Shown here in pieces: positions 52,060-63,943 of a stretch of 64,000 bases of DNA; within the stretch, counting starts at the first letter, position 1; every line of letters starts with the position of its first letter. The translations under genes and the position numbers were made by a program. The notes below the pieces were generated by a model. It was given only the letters and a program-made list of their open reading frames with translations, had not been told where the DNA came from and made no database searches. Origin of the DNA: Siphlonurus alternatus (lineage: Eukaryota > Arthropoda > Insecta > Ephemeroptera > Siphlonuridae); NCBI GenBank assembly GCA_949825025.1, contig OX463783.1, positions 12,063,628-12,127,627 on the forward strand, written 5' to 3'.

Positions 52060-52330
52060 GATGACGTCATTATTAAAAAATTTGGCGGGAAATACCTAGT
52101 GTGATATCTTCAAAAAGAGTATGGAGGAGAGGGTATTTGGCGGCCACACATACTTTTCTCCATGCTGCTTAAAGATTTTTTGGCGCGCATGCTTTGCTTT
52201 CTTGTAAAACCGGTCCTTTTTATATTATATGTTGTTAGTACTATATATAACGTTACGTTTTTCTCACTTACTGCTCTTTTGATCGCATAACCTATACACT
52301 CTGTTATAACACCTGCTTTCATTATGATTA
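52060..52330. promoter_or_regulatory. Promoter-like cluster: CRE plus E2F-type sites
   Basis: A palindromic TGACGTCA (52062-52069) lies 11 bases before a full E2F consensus TTTGGCGGGAAA (52081-52092). Two more E2F-like cores follow: TTTGGCGG at 52136-52143 and TTTTTGGCGCGC at 52176-52187. Several CpGs occur in otherwise CpG-poor DNA. Open frames run both ways: about 41 codons on the plus strand from ATG 52162, strongly hydrophobic, and 70 codons on the minus strand (52322-52110), which contains a GCA|GTAAGT donor-like site. Whether either frame is expressed is unknown. The site could be a gene promoter or part of an unrecognised repeat. Confidence 0.3.
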
Positions 52331-54170
52331 TTATTATAACTTGTTTTATTATATTGAATGGTAAAATTATACTTTGATTTTTATATGGAAATAAAGGGTT
52401 TTGATTTTATTGTTATTAATTAAATTAAAACTAGGTTAATTGTTATAATTTCTACATGTAACTTTATTGTATTTTTATAAAGATTTTTTAATGTACAGTA
52501 CACCTCGGGACAGCATGAATGTTACTCTTACTCTGCTTTGTCTGTGGGTGTTATCGGACGGTGTGGTGAACTTTTGGAATGGCTGGTGCCCATCTTACCT
52601 CCATAGTTAGGGAATCAACAACCAAATTTCACGAAAATCGCGCTATTGGTGATACCGGGCTGAAATTTTCAGTACTTGCTAATAACATCATTTGCATCAA
52701 CTTTTTTGGCGGAGCCCAAAAAAAGGTGTCATACCGTGACCTTGAGTGACCTTTGAACTTTGACCTCCGATTGATTTACGTTTGATTTTTTTACAAGGAA
52801 TCTAAGGCAGATACGAAAAAAATTTTCATTAGCAAATATGTTTGTACTAACACGGAGAGTAATTAGCAATTTTTGGAAAAGACCTAAGTCCATAAAAAAC
52901 AAAATGGCGGCCGATGAAACTTTTATTGACCTCTTTTTTGGCAGCTTTCTTGCTTATTTTAACCAAACTAGCAAACTTTTTAGCTTAAAATAGCAACTAT
53001 CAATTGTCTACTATCATTACGATTAAAAAAAATCATAATGCTTGTTGATAAGAGAATAATAACTCGAGATATTGTAATTTCTACCGTAAAATGAGCACTT
53101 ATTCCCTATGCTATTATAATACGTTTTTTTACTAAAATCCATACTTTTTGTGACAAAAGCATTAAACATACAAAAATGATTAATTGCATCATAAGAACCT
53201 TAAAAAATACTGTACCCTAAAATTTTGAACCACCCTTTGACCCCTGGTGACCTTTCAAAATGGCGGATGTGGAGAACAGGAAAGTATTATTTTCTGGCAA
53301 ACCAAAGGTCGGGATAAAGATATATTCCGCAGAAAAGATGCTTAGATGGTTGCAATTATTTAAAAAGGGTCCCTAATTATTTTCAAAGTGCAATGTTGCC
53401 AAATATAGCACCCCTAAAGATCTAAATTTTATTTGACTTTTTTTCAGTTAAAATCGTATAAAATCCATGCTTTCTGAAAGTGGAGCTTCTAATTTTCAAG
53501 CATGATTAATTAATTGGGGTCACGAGAACCAAAAAAATAATAACCCCCTCCCCTCACCCCCACCCCCCCAAAAATTAAAACATTTTACGCCTCTTGCCCA
53601 GGGTTCTTTAATCCATTATTGCCTCGGGGAATTATATTATATTTTTTTTAGGCCATATAGTCAGTGCATTGAAGTAATTGCAGTTAGTAACCATTTGTCT
53701 ATAGTATACGTATTTCTACTAAATAAAAATTAAAACTAAGAGTATAATTTTAAGAAAGAGTTCCCTAATAAAAAAAAAGATGGGTTTCCAAGTTTTCCTA
53801 AAATCTGAGTAATCTTTTTCTCGAGAAACAAATAATAAATATATAACAAATATAACAAATGTTTTATAAAATATATATGCTAAAAATACTGTATTTATAT
53901 AAATAATGTTCACTTAATTTTATGATAATGCTTTTAACCATTCGTTCACAATACAATATATAAATATGTACAATTTGTATAAAATAAGTATGTACGATCG
54001 GAGATCCAGCGGGGTTCTAAAATGGAAAAGGTACGTGTTCGTGCATACGCACAATGCTCCAAATCTGCAACGTTAATTTATGAGCGACTTTCGGGGGGTG
54101 CAACGGAGGCATACATTACCCCCTTAATATACACGTTTAAATCAACCCAGCAAGGACAATATCTCAATAT

Positions 54171-54358
54171 CAGCCGTGAATCCAGAAAAAAAAAAAAAAA
54201 AAAAAAAATCGGAGGGGGGGGGACGTGCTTCCTCCATAAGGCCAATGTTAAAAGAAAAAATGGAGTGTGGCAAATGCCTATATTGCCATTGCCCTTGTTA
54301 AATAAAACATATCAGTCCCCCCCACCCCACCCCCCACCCCGCCCTGGATCCGCGCCTG
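54171..54358 (+). mobile_element. hAT-like MITE, copy 2, with probable 8-bp target duplication
   Basis: It begins CAGCCGTGAATCCAG and ends CTGGATCCGCGCCTG. The interior AGGCCAATGTTAAAAGAAAA and AATGCCTATATTGCC matches the 23.8-kb copy. The flanks CTCAATAT and GGCAATAT agree at 6 of 8 positions, consistent with an aged hAT duplication. Confidence 0.7.
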
Positions 54359-54467
54359 GGCAATATTGAAGGTACCAACATCAAAAGTTAGTTCTGCGTA
54401 TTTATGATAGCTACAACAAGAGGAAAAAAACAAAAAAACAAAAAACAAAAAAAAAAAACGATTTCCC

Positions 54468-54859
54468 AATAGACAATAATGGTTGCATTTTTTTATTTCA
54501 TAATTAGAAAATATACATAAAATTATGCTTTTCTGAATTTTTTCTGATTTTTTGGAGTGCGGGAACTAATTTTAAAAAAATATTTAAAATTCCTGAATTT
54601 GGGTGGTACTACCTGATGGGACAACCGTGACGTCATTTGTCGTGCTGTGATTGGCTGTTGATGATGTCACGGCTGCTGTGATTGGCTGTCGATGACGTCA
54701 CGGTTGTCCCATCAGGTGTACCACCCAAATTCAGACATTTTAAATATTTTTTTAAAATTAGTTCCCGCACTCCAAAAAATCTGAAAAAATTCAGAAAAGC
54801 TTAATTTAATGTATATTTTCTAATTATGAAATAAAAAAATGCAACCATTATTGTCTATT
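54468..54859. mobile_element. Foldback MITE with TGACGTCA and ATTGG boxes
   Basis: The ends are AATAGACAATAATGGTTGCA on both strands and the arms are near perfect. The centre contains TGACGTCA at 54628-54635 and 54693-54700, TGATGTCA near 54663, and two copies of GTGATTGGCTGT (ATTGG, an inverted CCAAT). It is nested in the loop of the 3.7-kb foldback. Confidence 0.82.
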
Positions 54860-54933
54860 ACTATATTTTATTATTTTCCACATTTCCAGCACTTACTTTC
54901 AAACCTGCTTAGAGTGAAGTGCATGTGTAAAAA

Positions 54934-54938
<5 letters not shown>

Positions 54939-54980
<42 letters not shown>
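54939..54980. repeat. Poly-T tract, about 42 bp
   Basis: A T homopolymer in the loop of the large foldback. It could be a minus-strand retroposon A-tail, but no element body is recognised beside it. Confidence 0.9.
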
Positions 54981-54981
<1 letters not shown>

Positions 54982-56429
54982 TCGTTTTCAAATTTTCATG
55001 TTCTAAAATAAGAGAGGGTGAATTAAAAGAATTAAATTTTTGCTGAATCTGCGTCAAAAAATAGTGCTAAAATGTTACTGCCGGGCTTCATTTGTGTCGT
55101 TTTGTCGGTTATGATAATTTTAAACATTTTGATTTTCATCCCTAACTCCGGGATGATAGTGGGACACTAATATGTTGATTTGCATTTTTCAGTTCCTCAC
55201 TCATCAAGAAAAGTTTTTCAAAACTCATTTTCACAATGTTAGTTTTTTTTAGCTACATTGAACTACATTTTGGAGCTGGTTCTTTCAATATTGTCCATGC
55301 CGGGTTGTTTTAAACGTTTAAAGGAGTTAATTATGAGACAACTTGCATGTTGGTAATAACCCAACATGTGGGATATGTCCCTCTAGGTATTTCCCCCCGT
55401 ACCAGTAAAGATTTACAATATATTTAAGTATAAAAATAATTGTAATACATTTATAATTTGACTAAGATAGTAAAATTATATAGTTTTATTATTGTCATTG
55501 ATTAAATATTCGTATACAGTGTAACCTTTAATTTATAACATATATGATTAGCAAGAACGGTGATCCAGCGGAGTTTTTTAATATAATGGAAGAGGACAGA
55601 GGTGCTTCATGTTCTGTAAAGTCAATTTAGGGGGGCGATGTACAGGGGAAAGAGGGGGGGGGGGGAGGCTTAATTATATGTTGGTATCTTAAAGAGTAAA
55701 GAGGGTTGTGATTCTTATATGCTTGTTTATCGAGAAATAGATTACTCAGATTTTAGGAACACTTGGAAACCCACCTTCTTTTTTAATTAGAGAACTCTTT
55801 CTTAAAATTACTCTTAGTTTTAATTTTTATTTAGTAGAAATACGTATACTATAGACAAATGGTTACTAACTGCAATTACTTCAATGAACTGACTATGGCC
55901 TAAAAAAATATAACATAATTCCCCGAGTCAATCATGGATTAAAGAACCCTGGGCAAGAGGCGTAATAAGCAAGAAAGCTGCCAAAAAAGAGGTCAATAAA
56001 AGTTTCATCGGCCGCCATTTTGTTTTTTATGGACTTAGGTCTTTTCCAAAAATTGCTTATTACTCTCCGTGTTAGTACAAACATTTGCTAATGAAAATTT
56101 TTTTCGTATCTGCCTTAGATTCCTTGTAAAAAAATCAAACGTAAATCAATCGGAGGTCAAAGTTCAAAGGTCACTCAAGGTCACGGTATGACACTTTTTT
56201 TTGGGCTCCGCCAAAAAAGTTGATGCAAATGATGTTATTAGCAAGTACTGAAAATTTCAGCCCGGTATCACCAATAGCGCGATTTTTGCCATTAATTCCC
56301 TAACTACCACCAAAATTCTAAATTTTCATTTATTTCCTTCTTGTAGGTTCAGAAATGATAAAGTTTGTGCTGTCCCGAGGTGTACAGCATATTTAGTCAT
56401 TTGAATACTTTTAACAGAATGATGGGTGC

Positions 56430-57024
56430 AGCACCTCTCTCAACACTATGAAGTTTACTCCTGTCTCATTCGTTATATAAATATGAATCAGCTGTTCGAC
56501 GTAGTCCCCTTTGATTAACATGTAAACCTTAGCAAATTCACAAAAACTCTGCATTTTTTTTTAGAGGCAGATTTTAGTGCCTAAAAGCCATGCAAGAAAT
56601 TTTAAACAATTTAACGAGACGATTTTTTTTATTGAGTTTTTAGTTTGTCTCTCCATGGGAAAGTCCTATTCTGAAAATGAACAAAATTAATTAAAAAAAA
56701 TCGGTTCGTTAAATTGTTTTGAAATGTTTTGTATGGCTTTTAAGGCACTAAAATCTGCCTCTCAAAATTTTTCAGAATTTTCGTGAATTTGCTAAGTCTT
56801 ATACATGTTAATCAAAGGGGACTACGTCGAACAGCTAAATCGTATTATTTCTACCTTAAAGCTGTAACAGACAGAGATATAATATATATAATATGCAATT
56901 TTGAGGAAATAAGAGCACTTGGTCTATCAATATCATAATAGTTTTGGTTCACCATGCCTCCATGGACTGCGGGCATGGTATTTGCTATACAAATAAAGTA
57001 AAGTTCATGGTGTCCAGAGGTTTA
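56430..57024. mobile_element. CACCTC-family MITE interrupted by a palindrome
   Basis: The left part is GCACCTCTC with GAAGTTTACTCCTGTCTCAT. The right part contains AACAGACAGAGATATAATAT, GGTTCACCATGCCTCCATGG and the end GTGTCCAGAGGTTTAC. A palindrome at 56491-56835 splits it. Confidence 0.6.
56491..56835. repeat. Palindromic foldback element, 345 bp
   Basis: The ends GCTGTTCGACGTAGTCCCCT pair with the inverted right end. Arms of about 140-150 bases contain GATTTTAGTGCCTAAAAGCC and AACAATTTAACGA on opposite strands. There is no resemblance to the 18.5-kb palindrome. It is nested in a CACCTC element. Confidence 0.75.
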
Positions 57025-60000
57025 CTTCATTTATATAGACGAGTGAAAAACAAACATAATTTTATGCAAGATCACAGTAAAGTGGGAAATTTATAATTTT
57101 GTATCAATTGTTAATAAATACTTAAGATTGTAGTATTTTACTATAGTTTTTGTCAGAAATTCAATTTGGATATATATTTATGCACTAATAAACCAATTAA
57201 ATACTTGAAATTTTCCGAATAAAAACAATTCCTTATGTTTGAACAGAAAATTTTATTTTTAATTACTGATAATTATTAATAATGGAGTTAAAAAAATTGT
57301 TTTTCCTTATCACTCATTTTGCTGGAAAAAAGTGAACAAACATTTTAGTGCATTTCCTTATCTTTCTTTCTGATAATAAGCTATATAATACACATTAATT
57401 TTAGGATAAATTTTCAATTTTAAGCTTATAAAACACTTGATAATGAATGTTTTCTTTTTATCAGAGTAGTTAAAATTAAATTTAAATGGTCACGTTATGT
57501 TTGACCAAATTTCTATTATCATAAAAAAAAATTCTATTACATGCAGTCCGTAATTAAAATTAGAATGATTTGTATTGTGATAACTTAAAAGGTTATATAA
57601 TCAAGTATAATATTTCCATATATTATAATAAATTAGTTATGTAATCCAAAAATTATGTAAGTCAAAAATAATTCAATGGATATCGGAAATGACTATTATA
57701 GTTTTTAATATAGTTCGTGGAATTATAAATTATTCATAAACAAGATGTCAATGACGAACTCTATATAGAATTAATCAATATATACCGTACATGATATTGT
57801 AATAAAATAATTTATAGTTCTACTATAAAAAAATATATTGTTTGTATTAAAATGTGATATGATACCTAAGTCCATTGGTCTTTGAATAATTTTTTTATTA
57901 CTTTCATAGAAAAAAGTCTTCATAGAAAGTTCATTAGCTAGTTCAATTGACTCCTGAAGATATTATATTATGCCTACCTTGAAGTTTGAACTAAAAAAAT
58001 GAATATTTAAATCCCCCCTCCCCTCCCCACTTCAGAATCATTGCATACGTCGATAAAAAACCGAACTGGTCAATACTTGTAAAGTTTAATTTACCTATTA
58101 AAAAAAAATAGTATCCGATTTATCACAGGATTTTTTTGATACTAGTACTAAATATTCTATGCTAAAATTTGTTTTAATTTATTTGTGAATGTACTGTATG
58201 ATCCCAAATAGGTCTGTTCTTAAATACAAACATAATGAAATGCACAATAACAATTCAATTCAATGCATAATAACAATTCTTCAATCATCCCGTGCAGACG
58301 GTTCATCTAATTTTTTATTCATAAATCGATGGTGACAGACCTACCAGTATATGAATATAACAAATGCAAATGACCGTCAAATTAAAAAAAAAAAAAAAAT
58401 AAGACTACTAACAAAATTTTCTTGCAATTAAATTTATTTTCAACGTATAAGACTTATTGGATAACGGACGTATGTGCTCTTTTATGAAATTGTATAATAA
58501 ACTGCTAATATCACTAAAAGAAATCTATAAATATGAGGATTTTAAATCTACTGTAAAACTGTTTGTCAAGCATTTTTTTATTATAGTGTAAATGAAAACA
58601 TTAATGCCAAATCTTAATTGTTGGAATTCAGTGTCATGTTTTCTTTCTTTAATGACGATTCATTGCACCATTTGTATTATGTGTGTATATATATCTTATA
58701 CCTATAATATAGAAAATAAGGAAATAAATTATTTGAAATTTCAAATAAGAGATATTATAGGAAAATTATAATACCCATGATGCATTAAAATTCATTTGTT
58801 CTTGAATGCCAATTCAATCTTTTTGCAATGCAATTACTGACTGATACAGTTCATCGTCATATTTTATATAATATCATAACTTTAGATTTTAATTTATTAT
58901 TAGTTATAATTTTATAGAGAAAGAATTTGTGTCTAATATTTTAGTAGTAGTATATACATATTTTATAAGTTATAAGCAAGTGTCTAATATGTATTATCTT
59001 TTTACTTATTATGTAATTCATTTTAAATATGAAATAAAAAATGATGACGTCAATAAATTTGAACGTTAACCACATTATATTCATATGCGTAAGGGAGGTA
59101 GGAGCTATTAGAGCAGTGATGCGTTAAGAAGAAAAAAAAAAGAAGAAAAAAAAAGTTATGAGCGCTAGCCTACAAAGCTTAATCTACTCGTATAAGGTAC
59201 ATTATAAAGTAAAATTCAATATAAAAGTGATTGAGATAATTACATGTTTTTTTTAATATTAATTATTAATTTTTTAAATTTTATTATATTCTGATAGCTA
59301 TACTGAAACTTCTTGTTATTTAATATATTCTTAATATAGAACCTCGAAATAGTATTATTTTATATTAAATTCCAGTACAATATTAATATGATGTAATGAC
59401 TATTTTTATGATTTATAATATAGATTATAGTTACCTGAAAAAGCTCATCTTATATCATAAGAATACTCGAGTTGTTATAATCAAAAACATTTGAGAAGAG
59501 CTTGAAATTTTTTTATGTAACATTATTTTTTTTTTCAAACTGTAGCCGCATCTTTTTAATACTTCTTCACACCTATAGTACTTTTTTTTTTCTATTAGTT
59601 CCTCACAGTGTCTTTATTATACCAAGTATAATTCCCACGATATCAAATATTTTAATGTTTTTGTAAACTTTAAAAAAGAATAAAAAGAAAAAAAAAAAAT
59701 GTCATTTTGGTGATAATAAGCAGTGACAATGCGCTTGTTAAAAAATACCAAAGTTTTAGGTGTAAAAATATAAAAATATTAATGTGTTTCTTTCTTAGAA
59801 TGAAGGTATTAAAACCTAAAATAGTAGGCAATATTTTCTATACACGATGCTTTCTTTTGTTAATAGATGAATGAACCGTATTTTTCTATATAATGATTCG
59901 CAATACATCACATATTAATATGAGTGCAGTTAATAAAACAAAATTAAAAATATACCTTCATGTCTTATGACTTGAGAAATGTGTCCATAAGTTTCCGGGT

Positions 60001-60222
60001 TTCTGGAGACAGTATAGCGCTCTGTTGCGCATGCATTGTTTACAATGAAGGTGGCTAAATTTACCCACCTTGCTTACAACGATTGTCATGCAGTATATTG
60101 TTCTCATGTGTTGCTTATGAGGTCTCTGGTCATATTTAAAATAACATTTATTATATGCTTAAAATTACATTTTATCAAAGTCTTAATTCTACTCGCAATG
60201 GTTGTAACAAACCATTGTTTAT
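57025..60222. other. AT-rich intronic DNA
   Basis: Homopolymers and chance frames; an isolated TGACGTCA near 59043. No feature supported. Confidence 0.5.
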
Positions 60223-60419
60223 AATGTCTGTCGCATGCAGCCTTTTTCATTGTTAAACGTGGGACGATGTAGTGCCTAATTTTGCCACCAGAGCAGAGAA
60301 CGTAATGGCATTGTTGGCGCTAGTTAACCGTTTCAACTTCATAATTAACGATCATTTTCCATAAGTTAACATGTAAATCAACAACCGTCCCATGTTTTTC
60401 CTTTCACGCGACAGACATT
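60223..60419. mobile_element. Inverted-repeat element, 197 bp
   Basis: The ends are AATGTCTGTCGCATG and (inverted) AATGTCTGTCGCGTG. The arms diverge inward but share TGGGACG. The interior is relatively G+C-rich (GGCGCTAGTTAACC). Class unknown. Confidence 0.6.
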
Positions 60420-60966
60420 ACACAACAATACTTTGTTTACTAATAACGAGCAGAAGACTTTGCATTTTATACCAAGAAATAATAATTAATTTTTTACTAT
60501 ATGCACTTCAAATAAAAAGCTCATAAATTCATGTAAATCAAGATATTTGATAATAACGGTTATAACATTTAAGATATAGAGATAACAAAAATAGTATAAA
60601 ATGAATTGCATTGTTCTGCATCTGATGGCGTCATATATGCATTTATATGATCTTTAGGTTCCAAACATTTTTCATTCAAGCGGCACTGATATCGCGACGT
60701 TCTCAAAAAAGTTGATACTAGCGCTCCAGTGAGAGACGTCTGAACTATAAAAATGAATGTATTGCAGGAGGCTTTTGATTGAAATTAAGTGAGAATTTTC
60801 TACAGTAAGATCTGTGAACTTAAATTATTAATGCCTATGCCTTAATAATTTTTAACCATATTTCAAGTGTCTGTCATGCAAGAATATATTTCCTCTACTT
60901 TTTACTTGATTAAAAAATTGGACATGTTTATGAAAAATATTGATGTATTATTTACACGACGTTGTA

Positions 60967-61283
60967 ATGGACAATTTGCATGACATTTTTTTATTGCATA
61001 AATAGATAGAGGGTGCAAAGTTATGCTACTCTGAATTTTTTCAGATTTTTTAGAGACCGGGAACTATTTTTAAAAAATTATTGAAAATCGATTTTATGAC
61101 GTCACGAGGAGTCTGTCCTTAAGAAAAGGATAGGCGCTAATGCCCATGACGTCATAAAACTGACTTTCAATAATTTTTTAAAAATAGTTCCCGCTCTCAA
61201 AAAAATCTGAAAAAATTCAGAGTAGCATAATTTGGTACCCTCTATCCATTTCTGTAATAAAAAATGTCATGCAAATTGTCCAT
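60967..61283. mobile_element. ATGGACAA-family foldback MITE with TGACGTCA pair
   Basis: The ends are ATGGACAATTTGCATGACAT and its inverted match. The arm block ACTCTGAATTTTTTCAGATT is present on both sides. TGACGTCA lies at 61097-61104 and 61146-61153. The arms are nearly identical. Confidence 0.82.
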
Positions 61284-61724
61284 TGGTGTAATATTAATTT
61301 TGCAACAAAATGGCTACTGCTTCAATACAAGTCAGTTCATATTCTCATACAAAATATATTACAAACAAAACCTTATTTTCATTCAAGTATTTGTAATAAA
61401 AAAGAAACATAAATGCAATGATTTTTTTCTCTATCTTCTCTCATTTGATATATAATTATAATGCATCATGATTTTTTTTCCCACACAAAGTTGAAATAAG
61501 ATTACTGTTGTTTTGATTACTAACTTACAAGAAAATGCTGCACAATATTATTCCGGAAGGGCTGGAGAGGTGATGGTTCATCCTGAGGAGAATTATCATG
61601 TATAATCATATGCGTGAAGTAGATCGAACCGCATGGTTCACTGAAATTAAAGGTAACACGGTCAGTGGTGCCATCTATTATTGAAATAATTTAGTGAGAA
61701 AAATTAATAATGTAAAATATTTTT

Positions 61725-61800
61725 AAATCGACAACCTTCATGAAATTTTTTTATTGCATATTTGGATAAAGAACCTTCAGTTATGTATTATCAATTTTTT
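61725..61800. mobile_element. Left-end fragment related to the ATGGACAA family
   Basis: CGACAACCTTCATGAAATTT and the following TTTATTGCATATTTGGATAA resemble the family left arm. It then runs into a different palindromic element. Confidence 0.4.
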
Positions 61801-61829
61801 TCAGATTCTTTTTTAACTCTCTAACACCC

Positions 61830-61955
61830 CCAAAATCGAAGAGAAAGATGCTGTGATGTCATAGTCATGCAACGCATTTTTCTATGCTTGTGTGTTAAAT
61901 ATTTGCATGAATATGACGTCACAGCGTTTTGCAGCACGATTTTGAGATTTTTGAA
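61830..61955. mobile_element. CRE-octamer palindromic element, copy 3
   Basis: The left side has TGATGTCATAGTCATGCAA. The right side has ATTTGCAT (61901-61908), then TGACGTCA (61914-61921), then CAGCGTTTTGCAGCACGATT. Confidence 0.6.
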
Positions 61956-62226
61956 GAGTTAATTAGATCTGAAAATTATTGGCAATACATTATTTTATAT
62001 ACAATAAGTACTTCTTGTTTAAATATTATTAGAAACTATGACGTCATCATACGTATTTAAACATAAATAATAAAAATTACTCTTCTTACTTATTTATTTA
62101 TTATATTTATTCAAAAAACAGACTGCAGGTTAGGTAATCCGATTATAAAGAATACAATAGTTCATACAAATTTTTATTCAAAATACACACTTACAAAAAT
62201 TATCATGTAACTAAAATCTTCGTAAA

Positions 62227-63408
<1,182 letters not shown>

Positions 63409-63452
63409 ATAAAAAAGGTGGAAAAAGAAGATAAAAAAGGTGGAAAAAGAAG
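63409..63452. repeat. 22-bp tandem duplication before candidate exon 4
   Basis: Two exact copies of a purine-rich 22-base unit (ATAAAAAAGGTGGAAAAAGA plus AG) lie directly upstream of CTTTGG. Because 22 is not a multiple of three, the two copies would be read in different frames if coding. That argues for the acceptor lying after them. Confidence 0.75.
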
Positions 63453-63603
63453 CTTTGGAAAGGCGTGTCCGCTCAGTTACAAAGAGAATCTTGATGAGAC
63501 ATTGGGTTACACAAGCCTCCTTAGCTATAGGCGATCTATCTCACTACTGCAACAAGCGGCACAGTCTAACATAAAACATCATACCGACCTATACACAACT
63601 CAG
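63453..63603 (+). CDS. Candidate exon 4
   Basis: This is an open frame of 151 bases ending at the donor ACTCAG|GTAACT. If the acceptor is GAAG|CTTTGG, the exon opens in phase 2. It then joins exon 3 as Asn-Gly-Phe-Gly, and all four exons sum to 666 bases, exactly 222 codons. The peptide is protein-like (KACPLSYKENLDETLGY, then SLLQQAAQSNIKHH). The proposed acceptor is weak because it follows a purine-rich 22-base tandem duplication instead of a pyrimidine tract. An alternative acceptor after 63387 has a CTAAC branch-like site upstream and would open in phase 0. That would add a Lys-rich stretch and would not fit exon 3 directly. The family is not recognised. Confidence 0.5.
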
Positions 63604-63774
63604 GTAACTTAATAATAAAAATAACTTGTTTTTATTATTATTATTAAAAAGTATATGTTATATTGTGGGTGTAATTTTTATGTATTTTAACCACCTAAAG
63701 CTATTAAGAGTTGATTTGAATTATTAATTCTAAAGATGTACATCTGGCTATATAGTCTCTGAACAACCTGGATT

Positions 63775-63884
63775 TTGTCTGTAACTGAGGAAACTATGGA
63801 AACCTAAATTAATGTATTTCTGCTTATTGTCGATGAACAGAAGTGATTCAAAAATCAGTGCTGTAATGTGGGGGATCAGTATTA

Positions 63885-63943
<59 letters not shown>

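Larger units (their letters stand above)
52614..56306. mobile_element. Large foldback element, 3.7 kb
   Basis: The left arm 52614-52957 pairs with the right arm 55964-56306, and 53586-53832 pairs with about 55720-55964. The right arm lacks the 630 bases at 52958-53585. In the right arm the outer and inner blocks meet at GCGTAATAAGC with microhomology, consistent with a deletion. The ends are TAGTTAGGGAAT on both strands, with CCA on both flanks (a possible 3-bp target duplication). The loop holds a hAT-like MITE, a TGACGTCA foldback and G-, A- and T-runs. No transposase frame was seen. Confidence 0.75.
52499..56384. mobile_element. CACCTC-family element split by a large foldback
   Basis: The left terminus is TACACCTCGGGACAGCATGA and the right, inverted, is TACACCTCGGGACAGCACAA. 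About 115 bases of left and 75 bases of right family-like sequence remain. The 3.7-kb foldback at 52614-56306 lies between them, flanked by CCA on both sides. Confidence 0.6.

Noticed and set aside
57025..60222. Short frames around 60.0 kb and in this AT-rich stretch
   Set aside because: They have no splice borders and low-complexity composition; nothing separates them from chance.
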